A stretch of 39,384 bases of DNA from CAYONP01 sp964405335 (GTDB taxonomy: Bacteria; Armatimonadota; UBA10988). Where the stretch lies: positions 1 through 39,384 of the forward strand of contig CAYONP010000053.1 of assembly GCA_964405335.1 (NCBI GenBank), written 5' to 3'. Both the position numbers and the translations under genes were made by a program. A model generated the notes under the pieces. That model did no database searches. It saw nothing but the letters and a program-made list of their open reading frames with translations, and was not told the origin of the DNA. Of the stretch, positions 30,217 to 38,584 are shown in pieces (the stretch's first letter is position 1; each line of letters starts with the position of its first letter).

Positions 30217-31536
30217 ATGCGGACGGACATCGAAGCCAAGCTGCCCTCGAACTTCCTCGCCGGCGACGCGCCCGATTACGGCGGCATCCTCAACTGCATG
30301 CACTGCGGACTGTGCCAGCCGACCTGCCCCACCTTCGCGGTCACCGGCCGCGAGCGCTCCTCGCCGCGCGGGCGCATCCAGCTCATGAAGGGCATCGCCG
30401 ACGGCCGGCTCGAACTCAGCCGCACCTTCGCCCACGAGATGTTCTTCTGCCTCGGCTGCCTCGCCTGCGTCACCGCCTGCCCCGCCGGCGTGCCCTATGG
30501 CGAGCTGCTCGAGGGCGCCCGCGCGCAAGTCCATGCCGCCGAGTTCGGCACGCCCCACGGCCGCGCCACGCGGCGAATGGCCCTGCTCATGTTCGAGCGG
30601 CTCGGCCTGCTCCACGCCGTCGCCCGCGGGCTCCGCTTCTACGAGCAGTCCGGCCTGCGCGGCTGGCTCCAGCGCTCGGGCCTGCTCCGCCTGCTCGGCC
30701 CGCTGGGCGAGATGGAGGGGCTGATGCCGAGCGCCTCGCCCGCGCCATCGAGCCACACCATCCCCGAGCTGACGCCCGCGCGCGGTGAGCGGCGACACCG
30801 TGTCGGCGTGCTGCTCGGCTGCGTCATGGATGTCTTCGGCGCCGAGGAGAACGCCGCCACGGTGCGCGTGCTCAGCCGCGCCGGCTGCGAGGTGGTCGCA
30901 CCGCGTGAGGCCGGCTGCTGCGGCGCGCTGCACGCCCATGCCGGCGACCTGTCGCGCGCGCGGCGCATGGCCACACGGCTGATCGAGGTTTACGAGCGCG
31001 CCGACATCGACGCCCTGGTGCTCAACTCGGCCGGCTGCGGCGCGGCGATCCACGACTACCCGCACTGGTTCCACGACGATCCGGTCTGGGGCCCGCGCGC
31101 CGCGGCGCTGGCGGCCAAGAGCTGCGATCTGACCGTCTGGCTCGACCGCATCGGCCTGCCCGACGGCCTCTGCACACCCTACCCGGTGCTCTTGACCTAT
31201 CACGACGCCTGTCACCTGAACCACGCGCAGGGGGTCAATCTGCCGCCGCGGCGGGTGCTGGGCAACCTGCCGGGCGTGCGTTATGTCGAACTGCCCGAGG
31301 CGGGCTGGTGTTGCGGCAGCGCGGGCGTCTACAACATCACCCATTTCGAAACCGCGGTGAAGCTGCTCGAGCGCAAGATCGAGAACATCCGCGCCACCGG
31401 CGCGTCGCTGGTGGTGACCGGCAATCCGGGTTGTCTGATCCAGTTGCAGTACGGCCTGCGGCGGTTCGGACTAGCGGTCGAAGCGGTGCACACCGCGACG
31501 CTGCTGGACCGGGTCACGCGCGGGCGGGAAGGTTGA
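30217..31536 (+). CDS. glcF: Glycolate oxidase iron-sulfur subunit (GlcF/LutA-type)
   Basis: 439 residues. Two [4Fe-4S] motifs, C27-MH-C30-GL-C33-QPT-C37-P and C78-LG-C81-LA-C84-VTA-C88-P, and two CCG (DUF3390/cysteine-rich) domains: CVMDVFGAEENAATVRVLSRAGCEV with AGCCGALHAHAG, and DACHLNHAQG with AGWCCGSAGVYN. This layout is that of GlcF, which passes electrons from glycolate oxidase to the quinone pool. The flavin subunits GlcD and GlcE are not in the window, so the partner dehydrogenase is unknown. ATG 30217 is the first in a consistent frame. A promoter for the next gene (TTGACA) overlaps its stop codon. Confidence 0.9.
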   Translation: MRTDIEAKLPSNFLAGDAPDYGGILNCMHCGLCQPTCPTFAVTGRERSSPRGRIQLMKGIADGRLELSRTFAHEMFFCLGCLACVTACPAGVPYGELLEGARAQVHAAEFGTPHGRATRRMALLMFERLGLLHAVARGLRFYEQSGLRGWLQRSGLLRLLGPLGEMEGLMPSASPAPSSHTIPELTPARGERRHRVGVLLGCVMDVFGAEENAATVRVLSRAGCEVVAPREAGCCGALHAHAGDLSRARRMATRLIEVYERADIDALVLNSAGCGAAIHDYPHWFHDDPVWGPRAAALAAKSCDLTVWLDRIGLPDGLCTPYPVLLTYHDACHLNHAQGVNLPPRRVLGNLPGVRYVELPEAGWCCGSAGVYNITHFETAVKLLERKIENIRATGASLVVTGNPGCLIQLQYGLRRFGLAVEAVHTATLLDRVTRGREG

Positions 31537-31561
31537 CATGGGCCGGGCGAACGTCTACGAT
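31533..31561 (+). promoter_or_regulatory. Sigma70-type promoter ahead of the HEAT-ftsZ genes
   Basis: TTGACA (31533-31538), 17-base spacer, TACGAT (31556-31561). The -35 box overlaps the glcF stop codon. It allows ftsZ and its neighbours to be transcribed separately from the upstream run. Confidence 0.6.
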
Positions 31562-31621
31562 CGGCGCGCCGCGGCGGTCGGGTCGGGCCGCAGCAGGTCG
31601 CCGGCCCGCGGGAGGAATGGC

Positions 31622-32761
31622 ATGAGACGGCTCCATTTCGCGTCGGCCCTGTGCCTCGGCGCGCTGCTGCTGGTGCCGGCGGCGGCGCAGGAGGGTGCGC
31701 GCGCGGCGCAACTGACGACCCAGATTCTCGGCCGCGCAACGGAGTTTCTACCCGACAGCGAGGTGCCACCCTCGCGCGTGGCGTTGTTCCGTGGCGAGCT
31801 GGCCGATGTGCGCGCCGCCATCGAAGAGCTGGCCGCGCTGGGCGACGAGAGCGTCACCTCGTTTGCCCGGCTGCTCGGCTCGCGCTCGGCACACCTGCGG
31901 GCCAATGCCGCCTGGGGCCTGTCGCTGGTCGGCGGCCCGGTCACCGTCGCGCCGCTGGTCCGCGCCGCCGGTGACCGTCAGGCGTCGGTCCGCTATCAGG
32001 TGGCCAATTCCCTTGGTTACACCTTCAGCGCGGCCGCGCTCGAGGCGCTGAACCAGCTCGCCGGCGACGAGAACGGCGAGGTGCGGATGATCGCCGTGCG
32101 CACCGGCGGCACCCTGCGCGACCTGCTCGCCGCCGAGTCGGCCACGGCGGTGCCCGACCGGATCCAGGCGCTGGTTCAGCACGCCCACGCCGACAATGTC
32201 TGCCGGCGGCTGATCCGCTACGGCGCCGAGGCGGTGCCGACGTTGATCCAGGCGCTCGAGTCGCCGGACAAGAGCATCGTCGTCGGCGCGGCCTACTGCC
32301 TCAGCGAGATCGGCGACGCCCGCGGCCTGGAGCCGCTGTGGGCCAAGTTCGAGGCCTCGCTGGCCGGCGACCCCGAGACCAAGTTCGCCTTCTACCTGTC
32401 GCGCTTCCGCAGCCCCGAGGTGTGGGGTTACCTGACCCGGCTGCTGGGCAGCGCCAACGCCGCGGCGCAGTACTATGCGCTTGAGCGGCTGGCGACCTTC
32501 GAGCACGCCGAGCGGGTGAGCACCATCCACGGCTACATCGACGCGCAGATTGCCGCCGGAGCGCACCAGACGGTGATCCGCGGGCCACAGACCGATGTCA
32601 ACGCTTTGGCCGAGGCGTGCCGCGTGCTCGGCCTGGTCGGCGACCAGACCAGCGTGGCGGTGCTCGACCGGGTGATTGGCGAGGCGCAGTCCGAAGACAA
32701 GAGCATTCTCAAGCCGATCGCCGAGAAGGCTCGCGAGCAGTTGGTGCGACGGCTCGGCTGA
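31622..32761 (+). CDS. Exported HEAT-repeat protein
   Basis: 379 residues. MRRLHFASALCLGALLLVPAAAQEG is a signal peptide with cleavage after AAA-Q. HEAT/PBS-lyase-type repeats follow: GDESVTSFARLLGSRSAHLRANAAWGLSLVGGPVTVAPLVRAAGDRQASVRYQVANSLGYT, AVPTLIQALESPDKSIVVGAAYCLSEIGDARGLEPLW, and a terminal DQTSVAVLDRVIGEAQSEDKSI. Probably a periplasmic scaffold. GGAGG six bases before ATG 31622 fixes the start. It lies 20 bases ahead of ftsZ, behind a good promoter. Unlike the three HEAT-like paralogs upstream, it lacks the S-R-A tail. Confidence 0.82.
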   Translation: MRRLHFASALCLGALLLVPAAAQEGARAAQLTTQILGRATEFLPDSEVPPSRVALFRGELADVRAAIEELAALGDESVTSFARLLGSRSAHLRANAAWGLSLVGGPVTVAPLVRAAGDRQASVRYQVANSLGYTFSAAALEALNQLAGDENGEVRMIAVRTGGTLRDLLAAESATAVPDRIQALVQHAHADNVCRRLIRYGAEAVPTLIQALESPDKSIVVGAAYCLSEIGDARGLEPLWAKFEASLAGDPETKFAFYLSRFRSPEVWGYLTRLLGSANAAAQYYALERLATFEHAERVSTIHGYIDAQIAAGAHQTVIRGPQTDVNALAEACRVLGLVGDQTSVAVLDRVIGEAQSEDKSILKPIAEKAREQLVRRLG

Positions 32762-32781
32762 GCGACGAGGCGAGGGCAGCC

Positions 32782-33933
32782 ATGCAGAGTCCGGTCATCC
32801 GGGTGGTCGGTGTCGGCGGCGGCGGCGTCAACGCCGTGACGCAGATTTCGCAGCGCGGCGTCGCCGGCGTCGAGCTCTACGCGATCGACACCGACGTGCG
32901 CAAGCTCAATCACTGTGCGGTCGACAACAAGCTGGTGATCGGCCACAACATCACCAACGGGCTCGGCGCCGGCGGCGAGGCCGACACCGGCTTCAAGTGC
33001 GCCGAGGCCAGCGCCCGCGAGCTGGAAGAGCTGCTCAGTGGCGCGCACATGGTGTTCGTCACCGCGGCCATGGGCGGCGGCACCGGCACCGGCGCCGCGC
33101 CCGTCGTCTGCCGGCTGGCCAAAGACCTCGGCGCGCTGACCGTGGCGGTGGCGACCAAGCCGTTTCGGTTCGAGCGCCAGCAGCGGATGAACGTCGCGCT
33201 CGGCGGCATCGAGCATCTGCGCGAGGCGGTCGACGCGCTGATCGTGATCGACAATCAGAAGCTGTTCGATCAGTGTGACAAGCAGACCAGCCTGATCGAC
33301 GCCTTCGCCATGGTCGACGACGTCTTGCGGCAGGCGGTGCAGGGGGTCAGCGACCTGATCACCGTGCCGGGCACCATCAACGTCGACTTCGCCGACGTCT
33401 CGGCCATTCTGCGCGACGCCGGGCCGGTGGTCATGGGCATGGGCGAGGCGCCGGCCGACTCGGCCAGCGCCGACGTGGTGGCCAAGACCGTCGCTTCGCC
33501 GCTGCTCGAGCACAGCATCGTCGGCGCCACCAACCTGCTGCTCAACGTCACCATCGGCCACGACACCAGCCTCTGGCAGGTCCACGACATCGCCGACGCG
33601 GTGGCCGCCGCCACCCGCACCGAGATGCCGAACTGCATCTTCGGCACGGTGATCGACGACCAGCTCCGCGGCCGGGTCAAGCTCACCGTGCTGGCGGCCA
33701 ACTTCGATGACGGCGTGGCCCGGCAGCCGGCGGGCGAGTGGCGCCAGCCGGTCGCTGCCACCAGCACACCGGCCAGCCCGCCGTCACAGCCGGTCAACCG
33801 CGGCACCACCGGCGGCGCCGGCCAGGATTACGGCCTGCCGCGCGTCCCGCCGGTCGGCGGAGCGCAGGACGATATCGACGTGCCGACCTTCGTCCGCCGG
33901 CAGCAACAGCGCGGAGACCAGGGCCGCCGCTGA
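32782..33933 (+). CDS. ftsZ: Cell-division GTPase FtsZ
   Basis: 383 residues. Starts almost directly at strand 1 (MQSPVIRVVGVGGGGVNAVTQI), without the usual N-terminal extension. Nucleotide motifs: GGGTGTG (98-104) in TAAMGGGTGTGAAPVV, KPFRFERQQR, and the T7 catalytic loop NVDFAD (200-205). A short ~50-residue linker rich in Pro/Ser/Gln precedes a C-terminal peptide DDIDVPTFVRRQQQR, matching the conserved FtsA/ZipA-binding tail. It polymerises into the Z-ring. Unusual points: no ftsA, ftsQ, mur or ddl genes flank it, and GLGAGGEADTG replaces the common GLGAGGNPEIG. ATG 32782 lies after GCGAGG. Its TGA overlaps the next ATG as TGATG. Confidence 0.96.
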   Translation: MQSPVIRVVGVGGGGVNAVTQISQRGVAGVELYAIDTDVRKLNHCAVDNKLVIGHNITNGLGAGGEADTGFKCAEASARELEELLSGAHMVFVTAAMGGGTGTGAAPVVCRLAKDLGALTVAVATKPFRFERQQRMNVALGGIEHLREAVDALIVIDNQKLFDQCDKQTSLIDAFAMVDDVLRQAVQGVSDLITVPGTINVDFADVSAILRDAGPVVMGMGEAPADSASADVVAKTVASPLLEHSIVGATNLLLNVTIGHDTSLWQVHDIADAVAAATRTEMPNCIFGTVIDDQLRGRVKLTVLAANFDDGVARQPAGEWRQPVAATSTPASPPSQPVNRGTTGGAGQDYGLPRVPPVGGAQDDIDVPTFVRRQQQRGDQGRR

Positions 33934-34760
33934 TGCGCCTGCCCAGACTGGTCGCCTTCGACCTCGACGGCACGCTGCTCGACGGCGACAAACAGCTCAC
34001 CGAGCGCACCGCCCATGCCGTCCGCGCGCTGTCCTCCGCCGGCTGTCACTGCCTGCTCGCCTCGGGCCGGATGTACCGCGACTGCATGGAACCGCTGGTC
34101 GAGCGACTCGGCCTGACCACGCCGGTGATCTGCTACAACGGCGCCATGGTCGTTGACCCGACCGACAACAGCGTGCTGTCCGAGAATCCCATCCCGGCCG
34201 ACATCGTGATCGAGCTGATGCGCCACGCCGACGAACAGCGCCGGCACCTCAACCTGTACCACGACGATCGCCTCTACTGCCGCGCGCGCAGTCATTGGTC
34301 CGAGCTCTACCAGTCCCGCACCGGGGCGGTGACCCATTTCCGCGACGATCTTTACACCTGGTTCGCCGGCCGGCCGAGCACCAAATGCCTGATGCTCGAC
34401 CAGCCGGAGGCGATCGCGCGCATCCTGCCCGATTTGCAGGCGCGCTACGCCGGCCGGCTGCACGTTACGGTCAGCGACCCGGAGTATCTGGAGCTGGGCA
34501 ACCCCGGCGCGACCAAGGGCTGGGCGCTCCGTGCGGTCTGCGAGCGGCTCGGCGTGCCGGTCGCCGAGTCGGTCGCGTTCGGCGATTCGCTCAACGATCT
34601 GCCGCTGCTCGAGGCCGCCGGCCGGGCCTATGCGATGGCCAACGCCAACCCGCGGGTCAAGGCCGCCGCCGACCGAATCGCCCCGCCGCACACGGACGAT
34701 GGCGTGGCGCAGGTGCTGGAGGCCTGGCTGCGCGGCGAGCCGGAGCCGGTGGTCGAATAG
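33933..34760 (+). CDS. HAD-superfamily hydrolase, Cof-type
   Basis: 275 residues. DLDGTLLDG near residue 10 contains the nucleophile Asp and acid/base Asp, with LLASGRMYRDC as motif II. A C2-type cap follows, then a C-terminal NPGATKGWALRAVC with the motif III Lys and FGDSLNDLPLLEAAG (motif IV). Cof-type members dephosphorylate sugar phosphates and related metabolites; the substrate is unknown. It is translationally coupled to ftsZ (TGATG) but there is no reason to think it acts in division. Stop TAG at 34758. Confidence 0.93.
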   Translation: MRLPRLVAFDLDGTLLDGDKQLTERTAHAVRALSSAGCHCLLASGRMYRDCMEPLVERLGLTTPVICYNGAMVVDPTDNSVLSENPIPADIVIELMRHADEQRRHLNLYHDDRLYCRARSHWSELYQSRTGAVTHFRDDLYTWFAGRPSTKCLMLDQPEAIARILPDLQARYAGRLHVTVSDPEYLELGNPGATKGWALRAVCERLGVPVAESVAFGDSLNDLPLLEAAGRAYAMANANPRVKAAADRIAPPHTDDGVAQVLEAWLRGEPEPVVE

Positions 34761-34846
34761 CGCCGCGGCACCGGGGTACGCCCGAATGGCGGCGCGCCGT
34801 CGCGAATCGTGCGACAATCAGCGCGACGCGTGCTCGGGAGACTGGA

Positions 34847-35668
34847 ATGCTGTGGGCACTGCTCGCGCTGGTGTTGATTGGTCTGTCGGGCCTGCGCATC
34901 TGCAAGGAGTATGAGCGCGGGGTGGTCTTCCGCCTCGGTCGCTTCCTGGGCCTCAAGGGGCCGGGGCTCTACTACCTGCTGCCGCTGGGCGTCGATTGGC
35001 AGCGGATGCTCGACCTGCGGACGCAGACGGTCGATGTCGAGCCGCAGGAGGCGATCACCAAGGACAGCGTGACCATCCGGGTCAACGCGGTGCTCTGGTA
35101 TCGCATCTCGAACCCCGAGCTGAGCGTGTTGAAGGTCACTGACTACCGCAAGGCGGTCTACCAGGTGGCCTTGACCAGCCTGCGCAACATCATCGGCCAG
35201 CACGTGCTCGACGAGGTGCTGAAGGAGCGCGATTCGATCAACGACCTGCTGCAGCAGATGGTTGACGTGGCCACCGACCCGTGGGGCGTGCAGGTCGAGG
35301 CGGTCGAGATGAAGGACGTCGAGATCCCGACCAACATGCAGCGGGCGATGGCCAAGGAGGCCGAGGCGATGCGCGAGAAGCGCGCCCGGCTGATCAAGGC
35401 CGAGGCCGAGTTCGAGGCCAGCGAGAAGCTGAGCCAGGCGAGCCGCTTCATCGCCGACCACCCGGCCGCGCTCGAGCTGCGCCGGATGCAGATGATCAGC
35501 GAGGTCGGCGCCGAACAGAACACGACCACTATCATCATGATGCCGAGCGACTTTGTGACCATGGCCAAGGGCATCGGCGAGGCGCTGACCGAGGGCGTCG
35601 CGCAGCGGCGCATGGAGCGCGCCGACGAGGCCGAGAGCGAGGTCATGGAGATGTCCGTGCGCGAGTGA
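34847..35668 (+). CDS. SPFH/Band 7 membrane protein (slipin-like)
   Basis: 273 residues. N-terminal hydrophobic hairpin MLWALLALVLIGLSGLRIC, then EYERGVVFRLGRFLGLKGPGLYYLLPLGVDWQRMLDLRTQTVDVEPQEAITKDSVTIRVNAVLWYRI, the classical slipin/stomatin opening. The remainder is a coiled coil rich in Glu/Ala/Lys (MAKEAEAMREKRARLIKAEAEFEASEKLSQASRFIADHP) used for oligomerisation. These proteins form large rings on membranes and organise microdomains. No NfeD-type partner is adjacent. ATG 34847 has GGGAG six bases upstream; GACAAT at 34813 may be a -10, but no good -35 is seen. Confidence 0.95.
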   Translation: MLWALLALVLIGLSGLRICKEYERGVVFRLGRFLGLKGPGLYYLLPLGVDWQRMLDLRTQTVDVEPQEAITKDSVTIRVNAVLWYRISNPELSVLKVTDYRKAVYQVALTSLRNIIGQHVLDEVLKERDSINDLLQQMVDVATDPWGVQVEAVEMKDVEIPTNMQRAMAKEAEAMREKRARLIKAEAEFEASEKLSQASRFIADHPAALELRRMQMISEVGAEQNTTTIIMMPSDFVTMAKGIGEALTEGVAQRRMERADEAESEVMEMSVRE

Positions 35669-35684
35669 GCGAAAGGCGAACCCG

Positions 35685-36215
35685 ATGCGGCGAACGGCAC
35701 GATGCGCGGCGCTCGCTTGCCTCGCGACCCTGGCCGCCTGCCGCGCGCCGGCGCCCGAGACCGCCGGCGAGCCGGCGCCGTGGCGGCACCCCGAGCTGCC
35801 CGGCCTGACCTTCATGCGGCCGGTCAACTGGACCGTCGAGCTGGTCGGCGCACAGGGCGCCGCGCTGGTGGTGGTCACCGCCACCGAAGCCGAGAAGCTG
35901 GTCATCACCCACCGCCGCGACAGCACCGCGCTGCCGCTGGACGAGTTTTGCCGCCGCGTCGAGAGCGAGGTAGCCGAGCGCTTCCCCACCGCGCGGGCGA
36001 CCGCGCCCCGCGACACCGCACTCGGCGGCCGGCCCGCCCGGCTGGTCGAGGTGACCTTACGCGACACCGGGCAGGTGGGCCGGCGGTACGTGGTGAACGG
36101 AGGATGGATCGTCGAGGTCGTGGCGCGGGCGGAACAGGTGGCGCGGGTCGAGCCGGGGTTCGACCTGATCCTCGACAGCCTCGACTTCGCCGCGGTCGAC
36201 GCGACCGGGGGTTGA
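35685..36215 (+). CDS. Lipoprotein of unknown function
   Basis: 176 residues. MRRTARCAALACLATLAAC ends in an LAAC lipobox with the lipidated Cys at 19, so anchored to a membrane facing the periplasm. The mature part has one small alpha/beta domain: ELPGLTFMRPVNWTVELVGAQGAALVVVTATEAEKLVITHRR, PLDEFCRRVESEVAERFP, LGGRPARLVEVTLRD, RRYVVNGGWIVEVVARAEQ. This layout resembles PsbP/DUF1795-like folds (inference). It follows the SPFH gene by 16 bases and precedes two related single-TM proteins; these genes probably form one unit. Confidence 0.78.
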   Translation: MRRTARCAALACLATLAACRAPAPETAGEPAPWRHPELPGLTFMRPVNWTVELVGAQGAALVVVTATEAEKLVITHRRDSTALPLDEFCRRVESEVAERFPTARATAPRDTALGGRPARLVEVTLRDTGQVGRRYVVNGGWIVEVVARAEQVARVEPGFDLILDSLDFAAVDATGG

Positions 36216-36219
36216 ACCA

Positions 36220-36684
36220 ATGGGCCGAAAGGACGCGCGGGCCGGCGTTCCGCCGGGCCTGGCGCTGACCGCAGTGGTCGCTGTCTGCGTGCTAATCGGG
36301 ATGGTCATCGCCTCGCCGGCGTCGGTCGGTCGGGCCGCCGTGGCGGCCAGGTACCGCGCCTGGCGGTCCGGCGCCGGCGGGCTGGCGCGGGTCGCGCGCG
36401 AGTACGGCGGGCAGGTCGACTCGAAGCTCGACCGCGACGGCCGGATCCAGGTCTGGTTTGTCCTGGCCGAAGGACCGCGCAAGCCGCAGGAGTTCGACGC
36501 GGTGATCGCCTGCCTGCGCGCCGAGCAGGGCTGGCCGCGCGGTGTGCCGACGAACATCGCGGTGCTGCACGACGACGTCGTCTCGAACCTGTGGATGGGC
36601 TCTCGCGAGGATGCGGTGACCCAGAGCGCTTTGCTCGAGGACATCCGCCGGCGGCTGATCGAAGCGCAGGCGGAGGGGGGTTGA
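36220..36684 (+). CDS. Single-pass membrane protein, paralog 1 of 2
   Basis: 154 residues. A single N-terminal TM segment (LALTAVVAVCVLIGMVIASP) after a short basic start, then a soluble alpha/beta part: WRSGAGGLARVAREYGGQVDSKLDRDGRIQVWFVLAEG and AVIACLRAEQGWPRG, ending in a helix (TQSALLEDIRRRLIEAQAEGG). No known family. The block 'GAGGLARVAREYGGQV' parallels 'GAGLDELASKYGGRW' in the next protein. Starts four bases after the lipoprotein stop. Confidence 0.68.
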   Translation: MGRKDARAGVPPGLALTAVVAVCVLIGMVIASPASVGRAAVAARYRAWRSGAGGLARVAREYGGQVDSKLDRDGRIQVWFVLAEGPRKPQEFDAVIACLRAEQGWPRGVPTNIAVLHDDVVSNLWMGSREDAVTQSALLEDIRRRLIEAQAEGG

Positions 36685-36691
36685 GGTCGAC

Positions 36692-37177
36692 ATGGAGACC
36701 CAAGAGGCCTGGCCACCTGAGCCCGTACCACGCCACCCACGCAAAGTGCGGCCGGGGTTCCTGGTCGCGCTGCTGCTGCTCCTGGTTGGCGGCGGTCTGG
36801 TCCTCTGGCGCGACCCGGCGATCGGCCACTCGGCGGTGGCCCGAGTGCAGTTCGCCCGCTTCGAACGTAGCGGCGCCGGGCTTGATGAGCTGGCGTCGAA
36901 GTACGGCGGACGCTGGACCGCCGAACTGGGCGACTACGGACGTGTGACGGTGACCTACCGCTGCGGCGAGCGGCAGGTCATTCGCCAGACCTACGAGGTG
37001 CGGGAGCTGCTCACCGAGGCCGGCGAGCACTTCGAGGGGCTGGAGTTCCAACTCAGTCTGGCGTTCGGCGACGAATCGCCGCAGCCGCCGACCAAGCCGT
37101 ACATCCGTGACGTCGACCGACCGATCTACCTCGAGGCGATGGCCAAGGAGGACGCCGCGTTGGCGCCTGACGGCTGA
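36692..37177 (+). CDS. Single-pass membrane protein, paralog 2 of 2
   Basis: 161 residues. The N-terminus METQEAWPPEPVPRHPRKVRPG is followed by a TM helix LVALLLLLVGGGLVLW, then the related domain RFERSGAGLDELASKYGGRWTAELGDYGRVTVTYRCGERQVIRQTYEVRELLTEAGEHFEGLEFQLSLAF. No catalytic motif. Organisation and length mirror the previous gene, so a tandem duplication is likely. It lies seven bases after it. Confidence 0.68.
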   Translation: METQEAWPPEPVPRHPRKVRPGFLVALLLLLVGGGLVLWRDPAIGHSAVARVQFARFERSGAGLDELASKYGGRWTAELGDYGRVTVTYRCGERQVIRQTYEVRELLTEAGEHFEGLEFQLSLAFGDESPQPPTKPYIRDVDRPIYLEAMAKEDAALAPDG

Positions 37178-37233
37178 ACAACTGGCAGGTCACGCCGCGA
37201 CCGAGGCGAAGCTCCGGCCGACCAGGACCTGCC

Positions 37234-38448
37234 GTGAAAGCCAACCTGCTCGCTCTCGCCCTGCTGCTCCCGGCCCGCGCCGCGGTCGACCTGCCGCCGC
37301 TGAGCGGCGTCGACCAACCGGCGCTGGCCAGCTACGACCAGACCATCGCCGGCCTGCTGCTCGCCTTCGACGTGCCCGGCGCGAGCGTGGCGGTCAGCCG
37401 GCAGGGCAAGCTCGTCTATGCCCGCGGCATCGGCTGGATCGACCGCGAGCGGACCACGCCGGTGCAGCCCGACTCGCTCTTCCGCGTCGCCAGCGTGTCG
37501 AAGCCGATCACCGCCGTGGCCGTGCTCAAGCTGGTCGAGGAGGGTCTGCTCGACCTCGACGCGCCGGCGGTCGGCTATCTGGCCGGTCTGCCCCCTCCCG
37601 ACGGCGCCGAGGTCGATCCGCGCTGGGAGCAGATCACCGTCCGCCACCTGCTGCACCACGCCGGCGGGTTCGACCGCGGCCAGTCGGGCGATCCGATGTT
37701 CCGGCCGAAGACCACCGCCGAGGCACTCGGCGCCAAGCCGCCGGCGACGGCCGACCTGATTGTCCGCTACATGCGCGGGCAGCGGCTCGACTTCGATCCG
37801 GGCAGCCGCGAGGCCTACTCGAACTTCGGTTACTGCGTGCTCGGCCGGGTCATCGAGGCGGTGACCGGCATGAGCTACGAGGCGTTCGTCCGCGACCGGG
37901 TGCTGGCGCCGATGGGGATTGCCGACATGAAGATCGGCCACACGCGGCTCGAGCAGCGCGATCCCAAAGAGGTGTTCTACGACCCCGGCCCCGATTCGCG
38001 CCCGGTGCTCTCGATCTTCCCCGAGGTGGGCGAGCGGGTGCTGGGACCCTATGGCGCCTTCTATCTCGAGCCGATGGACAGCCACGGCGCCTGGATCGCC
38101 AGCGCGCAAGACCTGGTTCGCTTCATGCTCCACTGCGACGGCCGGCCCGATCCGCCCGATCTGCTCCGCCCCGAGACGGTCGCCACGATGTATGCGCGGC
38201 CGGCGCTGCCGTACCAGGACGCCGAGGCCGACGTCTGGTATGCGATGGGCTGGAGCGTGCGCCGCGCCGGCGGCGAGTTCAACGCCTGGCACGGCGGCCT
38301 GCTGCACGGGGCGAAGAGCCTGATGGTCCGCGCGGGCAACGGCTACTGCTGGGCGGTGCTCTACAACGGCTCGACCGGCGGCATCGACGGCGCCACCGAC
38401 GCCAGGATGTGGGCGGCGCTGGCGGCGGTGGAGGAGTGGCCCGAGTGA
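37234..38448 (+). CDS. Serine beta-lactamase-like hydrolase (class C/esterase fold)
   Basis: 404 residues from GTG 37234. Signal MKANLLALALLLPARA. The serine-hydrolase triad elements are present: S87-V-S-K90 in RVASVSKPITAV, Y195-S-N in REAYSNFGYCVLG, and HGG in NAWHGGLLHG in place of the KTG box. In the class C-like group these act as beta-lactamases, D-aminopeptidases or esterases. HGG rather than KTG makes an esterase or peptidase role as likely as beta-lactam cleavage. Periplasmic or exported by prediction. Ends 24 bases before the promoter of the following gene. Confidence 0.87.
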   Translation: MKANLLALALLLPARAAVDLPPLSGVDQPALASYDQTIAGLLLAFDVPGASVAVSRQGKLVYARGIGWIDRERTTPVQPDSLFRVASVSKPITAVAVLKLVEEGLLDLDAPAVGYLAGLPPPDGAEVDPRWEQITVRHLLHHAGGFDRGQSGDPMFRPKTTAEALGAKPPATADLIVRYMRGQRLDFDPGSREAYSNFGYCVLGRVIEAVTGMSYEAFVRDRVLAPMGIADMKIGHTRLEQRDPKEVFYDPGPDSRPVLSIFPEVGERVLGPYGAFYLEPMDSHGAWIASAQDLVRFMLHCDGRPDPPDLLRPETVATMYARPALPYQDAEADVWYAMGWSVRRAGGEFNAWHGGLLHGAKSLMVRAGNGYCWAVLYNGSTGGIDGATDARMWAALAAVEEWPE

Positions 38449-38471
38449 GCGCGCAGCGACGCTGGCGACGC

Positions 38472-38501
38472 TTGACATCATCCGTCCGGTAGCACCAGAA
38501 T
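38472..38501 (+). promoter_or_regulatory. Sigma70-type promoter for the PEP-CTERM gene
   Basis: TTGACA (38472-38477), 18-base spacer, CAGAAT (38496-38501), identical in boxes and spacing to the aldo/keto reductase promoter. The ~75-base leader holds a perfect hairpin GTGGCC-TGGG-GGCCAC at 38549-38564. Confidence 0.58.
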
Positions 38502-38584
38502 ACGGTTGGGTGGAGCCTGCCGCGACCGGTGGGGACCGGCGCGGCGTCGTGGCCTGGGGGCCACACCCGGATGGGATGAGAATC

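Noticed and set aside
37234..38448. Antibiotic-resistance beta-lactamase
   Set aside because: SxxK and YxN are present, but the KTG box is HGG and the sequence looks like the wide serine-hydrolase family with esterase and peptidase members; resistance cannot be claimed.
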